From positions 55,746,336 to 55,810,335 of the forward strand of contig JAVGWX010000013.1 in assembly GCA_036924085.1 (NCBI GenBank): DNA of 64,000 bases, read 5' to 3'. The first letter of the stretch is position 1. Every line of letters starts with the position of its first letter. Below the pieces are notes generated by a model. It searched no databases and was not told where the DNA came from. It was given only the letters and a program-made list of their open reading frames with translations. Below are positions 10,464 through 25,400 of the stretch, one piece after another. Source of the DNA: Ariolimax columbianus. Its lineage: Eukaryota; Mollusca; Gastropoda; Stylommatophora; Arionidae. The translations under genes and the position numbers were made by a program.

Positions 10464-13400
10464 CTGCCAAACATAGTAGAATACAGAGTTACATACTTGC
10501 AAGTTACAAATCAATTCTTCTAAAGGTTAACAAAAATAAAATAAAGTTAGGTTAGCAAAAGAAAGTCCCATAGACAGCTGTCCTGTTCTGACTGCCTTTC
10601 CTTCCCCAACTCTAGGTCAGGTAACCATTTACGAATGAATCGCTTTACAGCTGGGTCAACTGGAGCATGTTGGTAGCTGGAGTTGAAGCCTTTAACTACA
10701 CTAATCAGATGACTTCCAAAAGTTCAAGTCAAACATCTTGAGCATCCATATGCTTCTGCAAGAAACTCAAATAAGATGGACAGGACATGTTGTTCCCATG
10801 TCCGATGAGCGCAATGAAACGCTACATAGACTCCTTAATAATGTGTCTGAAAAACTTCAACATTGATGTCACCTCCTGGGATCTGGTCGCACAGAATATT
10901 TCATGCTAACATCACACAAGGTGCTCAGAACACAGAGTGAAACTTCATTGCTGAGGTTCAAAAGAACAACACATGATGACTCCACAGCCAACTCATGACA
11001 TGTGTGCCCTGGGTGCGACAGTGTGCCATGCTAGGATTGAACTTTACAGTAAAATGAAAACACATCTTTAAGTACGTCTGTTGCTGTCGCCATCTTTGCA
11101 AGGGACAACTATTATTACTAGGTGTGCAAATATGCACGCTATCAAATACATAAGACCAATAAGGAGAAGCAATACAAATATTTGCTAGAATGAAAGGAAG
11201 TCATGTATAGTGATTGTAAAACAGGGCAGGCAGCAGCAAATGATAAAGAAACATAGGGCTGAAAATGTCACTAATAGAATCGTTGTGTGGACATGGAGGT
11301 GCAGGCATTGTTTATGGATGTATGCACTCTGTTGCTACATCCACTTCTATAAGATAATGGTAAGAATGTTATAATCACTGCCAGTGTTACGGTGGTAATT
11401 ATATTTTTCCTGTTGTGTGCTCAAACTGCAATTCTTGGCATCATTTCAGTCAAATATTGATACCCTAACACGACCAAAAGAGACTACTCTCAAAATCTAT
11501 GGCTGTCCAACTTAACACACTGAAAAGTGCCAGATAGTACAGCCATCCTTAGTTTCAATTGTACAAGTTTTAAAATTTAAAATGTTTATGATCATCCTCC
11601 AGTGAGGGGGAAAAAAAGGTTTTGACCATTAATTCAATAATAGCTAAAGTGTAACATCAGGGTCAAGTCAAACATACTGATCAAGAAACCACCTCACATC
11701 AGGGTCAAGTCAAACATACTGATCAAGAAACCACCTCACATCAGGGTCAAATCAAACATACTGATCAAGACAACACCTCACATCAGGGTCAAGTCAAACA
11801 TACTGATCAAGACAACACCTCACATCAGGGTCAAGTCAAACATACTGATCAAGACAACACCTCACATCAGGGTCAAGTCAAACATACTGATCAAGAAACC
11901 ACCTCACATCAGGGTCAAATCAAACATACTGATCAAGACAACACCTCACATCAGGGTCAAGTCAAACATACTGATCAAGAAACCACCTCACATCAGGGTC
12001 AAATCAAACATACTGATCAAGACAACACCTCACATCAGGGTCAAGTCAAACATACTGATCGAGACAACACCTCACATCAGGGTCAAGTCAAACATACTGA
12101 TCAAGACAACACCTCACATCAGGGTCAAGTCAAACATACTGATCGAGACAACACCTCACATCAGGGTCAAGTCAAACATACTGATTGAGACAACACCTCA
12201 CATCAGGGTCAAGTCAAACATACTGATCGAGACAACACCTCACATCAGGGTCAAGTCAAACATACTGATCGAGACAACACCTCACATCAGGGTCAAGTCA
12301 AACATACTGATCGAGACAACACCTCACATCAGGGTCAAGTCAAACATACTGATCGAGACAACACCTCACATCAGGGTTAAGTCAAACATACTGATCGAGA
12401 CAACACCTCACATCAGGGTCAAGTCAAACATACTGATCGAGACAACACCTCACATCAGGGTCAAGTCAAACATACTGATCGAGACAACACCTCACATCAG
12501 GGTCAAGTCAAACATACTGATCGAGACAACACCTCACATCAGGGTCAAGTCAAACATACTGATCGAGACAACACCTCACATCAGGGTCAAGTCAAACATA
12601 CTGATCGAGACAACACCTCACATCAGGGTCAAGTCAAACATACTGATCGAGACAACACCTCACATCAGGGTCAAGTCAAACATACTGATCGAGACAACAC
12701 CTCACATCAGGGTCAAGTCAAACATACTGATTGAGACAACACCTCACATCAGGGTCAAGTCAAACATACTGATCGAGACAACACCTCACATCAGGGTCAA
12801 GTCAAACATACTGATCGAGACAACACCTCACATCAGGGTCAAGTCAAACATACTGATCGAGACAACACCTCACTTCCTCATAAGGCTAATGGAAACAGGC
12901 TGTGTCACAGCAATCTGGTCAACGAGATAGGGATTGAGACTGTAAAAGTGCTGAGCTTACTTTAAGTGCATCACATTGCTCTACAGCTAGTAGAACCATG
13001 GTCCACCTTATCGTCTCAGTATGTAAGAAGGGCCACTGTAACCACTCATCAATAGAACATCTACCAAGAGTTTAATTCATTCATTAGGAGCCAGATGCAG
13101 CACAGTGAATGAGCTGACAGCAGCCAGCGACTCATAGCTGGCTGCATACATCAGGGCAGTGAACCAAAGCTGACTAAGACCGTATATTGCCTACAAGCGG
13201 CAGCCCTGAAAACAGGCTGCACTAGTGTAGACTGGTTAAGAGAATAGGGATCGCAGTGGGGAAGGCAAACCCAGCATCCAAAATAACCCAGCTGAAATCA
13301 GATGTGTCATTCCGAGAAGAATAGATAATATCGCTGCCTCGCTGTAAGCTACACATCCTTGACAGGATGAACGCCGGAAAAGAAGAAATGAACTAAATAT

Positions 13401-16400
13401 AAGTGGCTTCCACAACAACACCATACTCAGTGGCTGCTTTCAAAATGCGATGAGATAAACAGTATCCACTGATACATTGTCCATCTCTCCATCCTATGAA
13501 ATGTGATGAGATAAACAGTATCCACTGATACATGAATACATGAGTCCATCTCTCCATCCTATGAAATATGGACACCGAGAGATTATTTGATCATGCATCT
13601 AGATTATACATGGATATTCAACCATAGACAATTGTGTCAAATAGTCTTTGGTAATTTGTTTGAGGTATTTAACGCAGAACTAAACCAACAATTGTTTTTA
13701 AATGTTCTTAAGATATATTAATATACAAGGGCACAGTGTGGGCTAGTGGTGAAGTGACATGACTCACAACCCAAAGGTGCTGGGTTCACTCCCCATTCAC
13801 AGCACCGGCCGTTGCCCCAGGGAAGCAGACCCTTACATAAAATGCTATAAAAAATATACATATGCACTGAGCAGTAAACTACACTCTAATCAGATCCAAT
13901 ATATTAGTTCTTACCATTTGGTGTCCTAAATGATGATGAACCCCTGGGAATTTAGGACTCAAATTCAGTATACCTTTATAGGGTTCCCAAGGTAATCGAC
14001 ATGATCATTTCTGTACAGACAGACTTTTTCAACATCAATTTCTAAGAAAATGTGAAATTGTGTCTGTGTCCCATCCTGTCAATCCCAACACACAAGCAGA
14101 TGATACAAATTATAAACTTCATCATTCTTTGCTATTCTTTCTGTTAAAAAAACAAAGAGTTTTGCTGTTTATGTTTTAGCAAACGGCTGGAAAATATGCA
14201 GCATTAGGGTACACATCACTGTGTGGTCCTTTAGGACAGGGCTGGATCAGTAACTCTCCAATAATTCCATCCGAGTTCCAGTCACAAATCACACATTGCC
14301 TTTTCTTCCACTACTTGTCTTCGGTAGGTGTCCTTCTGTCTCAACTAGTTCAGATGTGTTGGTTGTTGTTTTGTTTTCTTTAGCAAGTCTGATGTGATTA
14401 CTTCTGACCATCCACCTTGAAGTATGGTATGGAGATATCTGTCAGTGCTGTGATACTTCTGTCATGTGTCTGAGCCATAGAATATGACAATGACAGAATG
14501 TATAACTGTAATCTGCAATCCTCGTATTAACTGATGCAAAAAAAGTGCCTGATGCCAGGTTGCCAAATCTTTAAACTCAATACGATCTTTTGCCCTGGGG
14601 TATCATGTTGGACCTAGGGCTTTACTTAGGAAATCTCTCCATCTCATTGGTGGATGTCTGCGTGGACACTTCTTTTCAAGTGTCCATTTGTTGCCAGGCA
14701 TACGCATCACAAGCTCCCCCCCCCCCCCCCCCCCCCCCCCATCTGAATTTTCTTAATAATGCAGTAACTATGACATCATTGAAGGTGATGAGGCCAGGAT
14801 TTTTTCATGTGGATCACCCGGTAAAACTTTCCCCTGATCGCTGAGTAGTAGATGAGACATCCGTGTTAAAAATACCTCAGCAGTTGGAAATTGAAAAAAG
14901 TAAGCTTAACATCTTAAATCTACTCAAATTATTCTAGGAATTCTCGCCCTACAAAGAATATGTCGCAAAAAGGGGACTGTGTGGCTATAACATCAGGTCT
15001 TGGTTATGTGGTTAGCGGAGCGGCATAGATGGCGCCTGACAGGCTGCGGGTCTACCTTGTTCTACTTTATGCTTCCACCACCACCAGTCCTAAAAATAGA
15101 TGATCGTATTTCAGGAGCTAACAACCTAACGGTTGGTAACAGATACTGGAATTGACCTGGCAAGTCACCAGCGGATTTTCGCCTGCAAAATAATATGAAA
15201 AACAAAAGCAGGTCCGACATCTAACGACACAAGTGGACTGAAGATAGAATCTTATTTTTCGGAAAGAAGTGTCATATTGGATAGACTTGAAAGTAAATAT
15301 AACATTGTTAGTCTTGATATCTTGCTTTGTGATACCTTGTCTTGTGATACCTTGCTTTGTTTAGCCATCTTTATCAAGGTAATGTCCCAAATATGTAATA
15401 CATTACTTCTATATGAGCAGTATTCTTTATGGGGATCTTTCTGACTATTATATTTCATTGTATTTGTGTACATGGATCTGTTAATGTTGCTTTATCTCTT
15501 TTCTTACACATTTTATTGTTTGTGTGATCAAAGACATTGATCAAATGCAAAAGCTAGATCATTCAGTTGTTTATCAAATGTCCCTTGTGTACCAGCCATC
15601 GCTTTGTTTGTCATCCCCCAGTGAATAATAATAGTTGTCCATCGCAAGTGAAGATAGTGACAGGATCAGATATGTGTATGCAAATGGAACCACATATATT
15701 TCACGTAGGATAAACATTGTATTGCTCATTTGGTATGCCTTACTCCTTGGGACGAGATAGTTTGCTCATGTTATCACCGTCTTCAGCTATTTTGGTGGGA
15801 GCTTTGTGCTCCTGGATTTTGCATATGACCAATATCTTCGATCAGACAAATAAGTTACCAGGGTTGTGCTACACTCAGAAAGTGAGCTTACTTCAGTTTT
15901 AGAGGGAAAGTTATGATCAAAAGTGAAACTTTGAAGAAATATTTTATAGAAACTTCAACAATTAACTACCCTGTTCAGAAAGTTTCCCAGAGAGACAAGA
16001 AACAATTTGATGACAGCCAAATAATGAAATCAGACGGACAACAAATCTAATGATGGCAAAAACTAGAAAAGGGACAGTAACAACACAATAGATATACTGA
16101 AAAGACATCCCAAGTTTTCAAGGAAATTTGACAATAAATGCAGCTTGCAATTTGCTGCAACAAAAACTGATTGAGAAAATATATATTTACAACATTCAGA
16201 TGCAGACCATGCACATAGAAGAAACGAACTGAGTCAGGTGACATGCCATCAGATCAGAGCTAAACAACATATAAAGGCCCTCTGCTGTTGCCCTGCAATG
16301 GCTTCTTTCCAATTGTGGAAGGACAGGGGATTGAAAAAGCTGAAGCCTTATTGCAGGCTGGAGGGAAATTTGAGCAACCTAGCTACTCATTACAGAGAGG

Positions 16401-19400
16401 CTAAAACCTTTCTCCACAAACAGTATAGATCTAAATGTAGAGAAAAAAGTGATTGAAGACCACAAATCTGATCCAATCCTCCAGCTTCATAGAATAAAAA
16501 AAGTCATTCTATTTCATCTCTGAACGGGCCACTACAGACTATTAAGTTATATCTATTTAAAAACAGACCACTACAGACTATTATGTCATCTCTATTTAAG
16601 AATGGACCTCTACAGACTATTAATTCATCTCTATACTCTTTACAATTTTCTCATAAACAACATCTGTGTGGTGTCCAGCATCTTCTTGCATGTTTGGTGA
16701 TTGTTTATGATTCACTTCCACGTGGCATGTAGTGGTAGCCTCTTTCAGTCTTGACTGACTATAGGATGACAAGACCTTGCAGTGGTAACTCTATACTTTA
16801 GCTTTGTTGATTTTTTCTCTCTTTCGGCATTGTTGTTTCACTTGTCTATTTTGCAAGAGCTTCTTTTCATCAAGCATGAAATTGCTCTACAGGGATTGGT
16901 CTACAGCTTCATCTTTTCAGGATGTCAAGACTCATATCCAGGGCCTATATATCATGTTTATACACATCTTTGAACCTCAGCTGTGGTCCAGTAAATTGTT
17001 TTCTTGCCATCCGTCCACGGAGGATACCTTTGGGAATGCAACCTTTTTCCATTCTACGAATATGACCAAGACATCATTGCCTTCACTGCCTAAACAGAGT
17101 GTACATGCTCGGGAGACCGGTAGTGCACCTCTCCATTTGTCCCTGTCCCTCCATGTAATTCCACAAATGGATCAGTAAGCCAGAGATTTGTTTTGCTTGC
17201 CTAAGGTTCACTATCATATAGGAGTGTGTTGATGACATGATTTGCAAACCATGTCCTTGGATTGTGTACGTGTACATGGGTAACATGACTCACATTTAGT
17301 ACAGTGTCCCATCTGAGTGATATTCTTCTTCAATGAACATGACATGACTCAGATTTAGTACAGTGTCCCTATCTCAATGACATTCTGTATAATCAAGGTG
17401 ACACCACTCAGATTTAGTACAGTGTCCCTATCTCGATGACATTCTGTATAATCAAGGTGACACCACTCAGATTTAGTACAGTGTCCCTATCTCAATGACA
17501 TTCTGTATAATCAAGGTGACACCACTCAGATTTAGTACAGTGTCCCTATCTCAATGACATTCTGTATAATCAAGGTGACATCACTCAGATTTAGTACAGG
17601 GTGTCCCTATCTCAATGACATTCTGTATAATCAAGGTGACATCACTCAGATTTAGTACAGTGTCCCTATCTCAATTACATTCTGTATAATCAAGGTGACA
17701 TCACTCAGATTTAGATCAGTGTCCCTATCTCAATGACATTCTGTATAATCAAGGTGACACCACTAAGATTTAGTACAGTGTCCCTATCTCAATGACATTC
17801 TGTATAATTATCAGTTTAAACTTTTGTGTTTGCTAAAATATTTTGTTTCTCTTTGCATTAACAAAAATAACACAAAATTTTGCTTTGTATTTCAAAATAC
17901 ATATTTATCAGATGTGTGCGATTCCTGTCCTCCTGTATGGTTCAGACTTGGACCCTACTTAAACAAGACATCAAGACTTGATGGACCCTACTTAAACAAG
18001 ACATCAAGACTTGATGCCTTTCACATATGCAACCAGCGACGCATCCTCGGTATCCGGTGGTTCGATCTCGTCCGTAATGACGAGGTTTCTGCAATGGCGA
18101 GTCTTCCCTCTATCTCTGACTCTAGTTGGCCATAGCATGTCTGTGTTTGGTCACGTGGTTCGACTGGACCAGGATATTCCATCTCACCAGATGATGTTCA
18201 AGTCAACCATGTGTAACAACAGTCTCCCACTGGCCGGCTGGAGGCGTGGGAGGGACCACCTCCGTTCTACATAGTTCCGGCAGATAGCAGTCTCTCCTTC
18301 AGCACTGAAGGAGGTTTGGCTACAAGTCTCAGCAGCTGAACATGATTGTGGTTGATCTATGCAACAGGCCATAGATGGCTAGGTAAACATTATTATTTCA
18401 ATAGAAAGAAATGATTTTACACATTACAACAGAAAGAAAGAAAATGATACAAGTACAAATACGTAGAAAGGGACAGAAATAAAACATGAAGAAAAGAAAT
18501 ATGGTATAGATCTACAAACACTGACCTTTCTGACTACTGTCAGCCTGGGGTGCAGGTTGGCTAGACCCCCTGGTGGTAATGATGAACATCCTGTTGTAAA
18601 CTGCAAGAATGCCTTACGCTCATCGGGCAACAAATGGGTCAGCACATTCACAAACCTCACAAAGCCAGGGCTGAGAGAGGAATGAACACATTTATCACTA
18701 TGATACTAAACAATTGTTCCTGCATGTTGTCGTTGAATGCCAACAATGAGTAGGATTACTCTTGTGTGCGCCCTAAAAAGGACATTAAGTGGCAGGTTGT
18801 CATAGCTTTCCTCACATCCTGAGCGTGCTGATGAAGGTGGACCGGGGTCCTCCAGGCTGTTGTGCTATGCTTGGCTTTATCTGTGTGTCGTTTACTACTA
18901 TGGGGATCACATTGATCCCTCACCTTGTTAGTCAGGCTGCCATGAAAACAACCTGTTTCCAGGAAGGGCTATGAGGAAGCCAAGGTGAGGGTCTTGTCCA
19001 GTATGTTTTATCTAACCCTGACTAACATATCAGATCAGTATATTTTGCCTGACCTTGACTAACATGTCTGATGAGTATGTTTTGGCTGACCCTGACTAAC
19101 ATGTCTGATCAGTATTCTTCTTCTTCTTCTTCTTCTTCTAAGTTCGTTCTCAATCATCCGCTACCAAGCTCTGAATAGGGCTTTGTAAGTCGCAAGACGT
19201 AGTCCGGAGAACGGAATGCATTGTCGCTAGTTTACAGCCTGACTGCGATATTTGCACCTTTCGATCCGACACATCCATCTTCAGCAGACTGATGAGTATG
19301 TTCTGCCTGACCTTGACTAACATGTCTGATGAGTATGTTCTGCCTGACCTTGACTAACATGTCTGATGAGTATGTTCTGCCTGACCTTGACTAACATGTC

Positions 19401-22400
19401 TGATGAGTATGTTCTGCCTGACCTTGACTAACATGTCTGATGAGTATGTTTTGCCTGATCAGATGTTAAGTCTTCCTACCCATTACTGCATGTTATAACT
19501 ATATCATAATATTTCCATTGTCTAACAATCATCAATATCGTCCCATTACAGCCAACCTAAAAGAAAGCACATCCCTTGCTAATCTTCTGCCTGCTCCAGA
19601 GTCATGCCCAAGCATTCCTTGACATCTTAGTGTCATCACCTTCTTGATCTGTTTCTGCTTCTCTTGCCTGGCTACTTACCTTCCATTACCGCTCTTTTAA
19701 GACAGTTGTGTCTTTTGATGCAGCCAAAGTATTTCAATTTTATGTCCATGATGGAATTTATGAACTAGTTCTTCTTTATGTCCAACTCTTGTCGAATGTC
19801 TTAATTCTTCTTTATGTCCAACTCTTGTCGAATGTCTTAATTCTCCTTTATGTCCAACTCTTGTCGAATGTCTTAATTCTTCTTTATGTCCAACTCTTGT
19901 CGAATGTCTTAATTCTCCTTTATGTCCAACTCTTGTCGAATGTCTTAATTCTTCTTTATGTCCAACTCTTGTCGAATGTCTTAATTCTCCTTTATGTCCA
20001 ACTCTTGTCGAATGTCTTAATTCTCCTTTATGTCCAACTCTTGTCGAATGTCTTAATTCTCCTTTATGTCCAACTCTTGTCGAATGTCTTAATTCTTCTT
20101 TATGTCCAACTCTTGTCGAATGTCTTAATTCTCCTTTATGTCCAACTCTTGTCGAATGTCTTAATTCTCCTTTATGTCCAACTCTTGTCGAATGTCTTAA
20201 TTCTTCTTTATGTCCAACTCTTGTCGAATGTCTTAGTTCTTCTTTATGTCCAACTCTTGTCGAATGTCTTAATTCTTCTTTATGTCCAACTCTTGTCGAA
20301 TGTCTTAATTCTTCTTTATGTCCAACTCTTGTCGAATGTCTTAATTCTTCTTTATGTCCAACTCTTGTCGAATGTCTTAATTCTTCTTTATGTCCAACTC
20401 TTGTCGAATGTCTTAATTCTTCTTTATGTCCAACTCTTGTCGAATGTCTTAATTCTTCTTTATGTCCAACTCTTGTCGAATGTCTTAATTCTCCTTTATG
20501 TCCAACTCTTGTCGAATGTCTTAATTCTTCTTTATGTCCAACTCTTGTCGAATGTCTTAATTCTCCTTTATGTCCAACTCTTGTCGAATGTCTTAATTCT
20601 TCTTTATGTCCAACTCTTGTCGAATGTCTTAGTTCTTCTTTATGTCCAACTCTTGTCGAATGTCTTAATTCTTCTTTATGTCCAACTCTTGTCGAATGTC
20701 TTAGTTCTTCTTTATGTCCAACTCTTGTCGAATGTCTTAATTCTCCTTTATGTCCAACTCTTGTCGAATGTCTTAATTCTTCTTTATGTCCAACTCTTGT
20801 CGAATGTCTTAGTTCTTCTTTATGTCCAACTCTTGTCGAATGTCTTAATTCTTCTTTATGTCCAACTCTTGTCGAATGTCTTAGTTCTTCTTTATGTCCA
20901 ACTCTTGTCGAATGTCTTAATTCTCCTTTATGTCCAACTCTTGTCGAATGTCTTAATTCTTCTTTATGTCCAACTCTTGTCGAATGTCTTAATTCTCCTT
21001 TATGTCCAACTCTTGTCGAATGTCTTAGTTCTTCTTTATGTCCAACTCTTGTCGAATGTCTTAATTCTCCTTTATGTCCAACTCTTGTCGAATGTCTTAA
21101 TTCTCCTTTATGTCCAACTCTTGTCGAATGTCTTAATTCTCCTTTATGTCCAACTCTTGTCGAATGTCTTAGTTCTTCTTTATGTCCAACTCTTGTCGAA
21201 TGTCTTAATTCTTCTTTATGTCCAACTCTTGTCGAATGTCTTAGTTCTCCTTTATGTCGGTCCATAGTATTCTGAGAAGCTTTCTATAACATTTTGACTT
21301 GAAGAACTCAATTCTCTTCCTTGAGGTATGGGTATGTCTAACAATACATGACATAACCTAAAGTAACATTTACATATTGTTGTTGTTGTGGATCCAGCAA
21401 CATCCAGCCCTTTGGCTCAATGCCATGTAATGGTATCTGCATGTGTTTATCAGTACATTTATATGAAACCAAACATTCTATAATGGCGGGATCAATGAGT
21501 GTTTTATGAACCCATTACAGTCCAATCCGATCAAAATCAACAGGGTGCAAAACATCATCGGCTGTACCTGATTAACATCACTGGCTGTACATGATTAACA
21601 TAACCAGCTGTACATGATTAACATCACTGGCTGTACATGATTAACATCACTGGCTGTACACGATTAACATCACTGGCTGTACATGATTAACATAACCAGC
21701 TGTACATGATTAACATCACAGGCTGTACATAATTAACTTCTAGCACATGCGTTTCATTTTTTATTTAATTACAATATTTTGAATTTTAAAATAACCTTAA
21801 CCAGCTTGAGGCAGCATTGCCGACACATGTAAATTGCTCTCCTATACGACCAATTCAGACTTCTGAAACATTTGGGTATGTTTTGTCCAGATTTGATAAT
21901 AGGAAATATTTTTTTAGTCAGAGAGTGCTTGGAATGCATTGCCAGGGGAGATAGTGGAGGCAGGTACGGTTAATGCATTTAAAAATAAACTGGATGCGCA
22001 TAGCTTTTAGAGCAAGGTGATGTAAATGTAACTGGTTGTATACAGACTCTGCAGGGTCTTCTAAACCAGTATAAAGACGTTAAGTTAAGTTAAGTTGTGG
22101 AATATCTTTGTTGATGACACTACAAGATGGTGGCATTTTTTCTTCCACTTTGATAACAGTTAAGGTGGTATTCTAATCAATCCTCTTTATTATGAATACT
22201 TCATGTAATAGATAGTTAAATTATGTGTCTCAAGATTTTCAGATCATAATTTTAGCTTGCTTAAAATTAATTTATTTTATTTTGAATAAAACTATTTGAA
22301 AAATGGTAGTTCTGGCACTGGACACAAAGCAGCAAAATTATCCAGCACTGGAAAGTAGAAAAATTACTTATTATTTGATCGGACCAATGATCATGTATAT

Positions 22401-25400
22401 AGATTGCACATGAATATTAAATACATGTTCAATTCAGACTGGACAAAGAAGACAGTGACTGTGGTAATGTTATTGATCGAATAACACAGGAATATAATTC
22501 TTGTGGTGAGTACCAATAATAAAATTGTTGACGTATTTCATCCCTTCACATTAATGTCATTTAATACTTCATACCAAATATATATAATAGATACTTCATG
22601 TCATAGATAATTCAATTACGTGTCTTCAGATCTGTTAATCTAATTACAGCTCAATTTGTTTAATTTTAGTTTATTATATTTTGAAAAAAGCTATTGAACA
22701 TATAGATTTGCTGAACTTGTTTTGGACTGTAGACAGCATTTGTCCAAATTCGGCAGGACTGTGAAAAGTTCATTTTTACATAAGCAAGAGGAGCGTGTAG
22801 CCGTTATATTTCATGTGACAATACGCTGATAAAGTGAAATAACTTGATGTGAGATTAACAAACAATAATGACCTCTCACGAGTATATCCCAGCTTGGGTT
22901 CTGTGTAGTTCAGTATGTCTTCCTGAGTCCAGTTTGGGGCCTGGTCCCCACAGAGCATGCTACCAAGTTCCATTGGGCTGAAGGAGTGAAGTTTTGCCAT
23001 CGGTAGCACTAAGTTAAAGCCACCTGAAATATGACAAAATTAAGGTGATAGTATGGATAAATAAGAAAGTTATGTGTAACTCACTGCTTTACAGTATACC
23101 CAAACAGAACCAAGGATATCTACTAGGTCTTGTGAGGGATTTGTGCCATAAGTCACAATTTGTCATAAGCACATGTACCAATGTCACTATATGTCAAGTT
23201 ACCGTTATATCCCCATGTATAATCATGGATGCTTTGGAATAACTGCAGGAGTACAAGGTTCTGTGCTTTCACTATTTCCGTTTAGCACATACATAGACAA
23301 AATAACAGAAGTCAGACTACATAAAAAATAAGAAGATGAATCAAAACATACAGAAGGAAGAACGAGATTCTATAAATGAATTTCTCTTTGCAGATGATTA
23401 CATACAAGGCCCAATCATATCGTTTGCAGAATTTCAGGTTTTGAATCCCCCTACAAGATTGCAACAATTCATGCATCTGTAAATGTAATTTAACTGTAGT
23501 TATTTCTGACAGGTAAGCCATTAAGAACATGGTGAAGATTCAAAGTTGACACATTTAGAGCGAGGAAAGTTAGACCTCAAGAAATGATTTATTTTTTTCA
23601 GTCCAATGATCATTACCTGAATCACTCGTGGATATTCAACACACACCCGATTGAGACTTTGACTGGGACACAGAAGAAAGGTACTGTGGTCAAGACTGAT
23701 TCAGACTTCAGAAAGATACTGTGGTCAAGACTGATTCAGACTTTAGAAAGGTACTGTGGTCAAGACTGATTCAGACTTTAGAAAAGTACTGTGGTCAAGA
23801 CTGATTCAGACTTGGACTGAGAGACAAAAGAAAGGTACTGTGGTCAAGAATGATTCAGACTTTGACTGAGACACAAAAGAAAGATACTGTGGTCAGGATC
23901 GATTCAGACTTGGACTGAAACACAGAAGAAAGGTACTGTGGCCAGGATTGATTCAGACTTGGACTGAGACACAGAAGAAAGGTACTGTGGTCAAGACTGA
24001 TTCAGACTTTGACTGAGACACAGAAGAAAGGTACTGTGGTCAAGACTGATTCAGACTTGGACTACTGAGACACAGAAGAAAGGTACTGTGGTCAGGATCG
24101 ATTCAGACTTGAACTGAGACACAGAAGAAAGGTACTGTGGTCAAGATCGATTCAGACTTGGGACTACTGAGACACAGAAGAAAGGTGCTGTCGTCAAGAC
24201 TGATTCAGACTTTGAGACACAGAAGAAAGGTACTGTGGTAATATGTCATTTTTATTATGAATATTTCATGTCTGTTAAAAATACGAGCATGACCCAAAAC
24301 ATCCAATGTTTGGACATTCCATACAGACATAGCTTCCTCAAATCAACAAAGCTGATACAGACAGTCCCTGAAAATCACCATTTCAAGAGATGGCATGAAT
24401 TGATGCAGGTCCCAGAGACGGAACTTTGGGAGGAACCTGCCCCAGACATCATCTACCATACACAACATGGAAGTCATTAAACAGGCTCTGAACTGGTAAA
24501 TCATGGTCCAAGAGCGACATGAATAGATGGGGATACACAGATGATGACACATGTGACTGTGGTGAAATACAGAACCCAGACCACCTGATGATCTACCTCC
24601 AACCTCCAGGAAACATGCAATAGGTTATTACACTTCATATTTGTATACGTTTTCTTAATTATGTGTGAGAAGCGTGTGGCATAATGGTTTCGATGCCTGC
24701 CTGCCAACAAGGCGGGCAGCTGTTCGAATCCCAGGTATTACATATGTTGTTTTTCTGTTGGAGGTGAAATAAACAAACATAACCAGCACACGACGTGGTG
24801 ACAGCTGTGGCCTGTAGTTCTCAGCCTATAAAACCCCTAGACTACCCCAGCAATGGGAAAAAGTCGTAGAACAGTGGAAGACTGCAGAGTCCAAGCAGTT
24901 TTGTTGTTGTTTTTTAAAATTATGTTAGTGAACTTCACAGGTCCTTCATAGTGACTGAGCAATTTCCTGAGTCCTTCCCTGCCTAAACTGTCAAATGCCT
25001 TCTCAAAATCCATGAACCCTATATAAAGTAGTGTGTTCCATTCTACACATTGTTCAACAATTATCCACAGTTAAGCTATCTGATCTACACAGGACTCATT
25101 TTGACAAAAACATGACTGCTCGTCCCCTGTTTATCTACGGCCTCTTTAAATTTTTCTAATATGATCCTGCTCAATATCTTGCCAGGCACCAATAACAACA
25201 TTATGCCCCTATAATTTGTGCACTGTTGCAGTACCTCCTCCTATTAAAAATGTTACTACATATTCTTCATATTTACTGGTATTTCTTCTCTATCCCAAAC
25301 TTTACCAAGAAATTTGTATAATAACTCTGTTGAAGTGATCTTTGATTGCATCTGCTGAAAAATCATCTTGGTCAGTGGATTTACCCTTTTTCAGTAGTAA

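Noticed and set aside
7855..12872. CRISPR-like appearance of regular repeats
   Set aside because: Units are contiguous with no unique spacers, and the DNA is eukaryotic.
16238..16456. 72-codon plus ORF, possibly LINE-derived
   Set aside because: Weak, no diagnostic RT, endonuclease or zinc motif.
19697..21267. Overlapping ORFs of about 520 codons on both strands
   Set aside because: They are produced by a 36-bp tandem repeat inside a HECTD1 intron; no start, splice or domain support, and variants are not biased toward synonymous change.
24665..24775. Functional tRNA gene (Gly-like)
   Set aside because: Box A and B are present, but acceptor-stem pairing is poor; better explained as tRNA-derived SINE or pseudogene.
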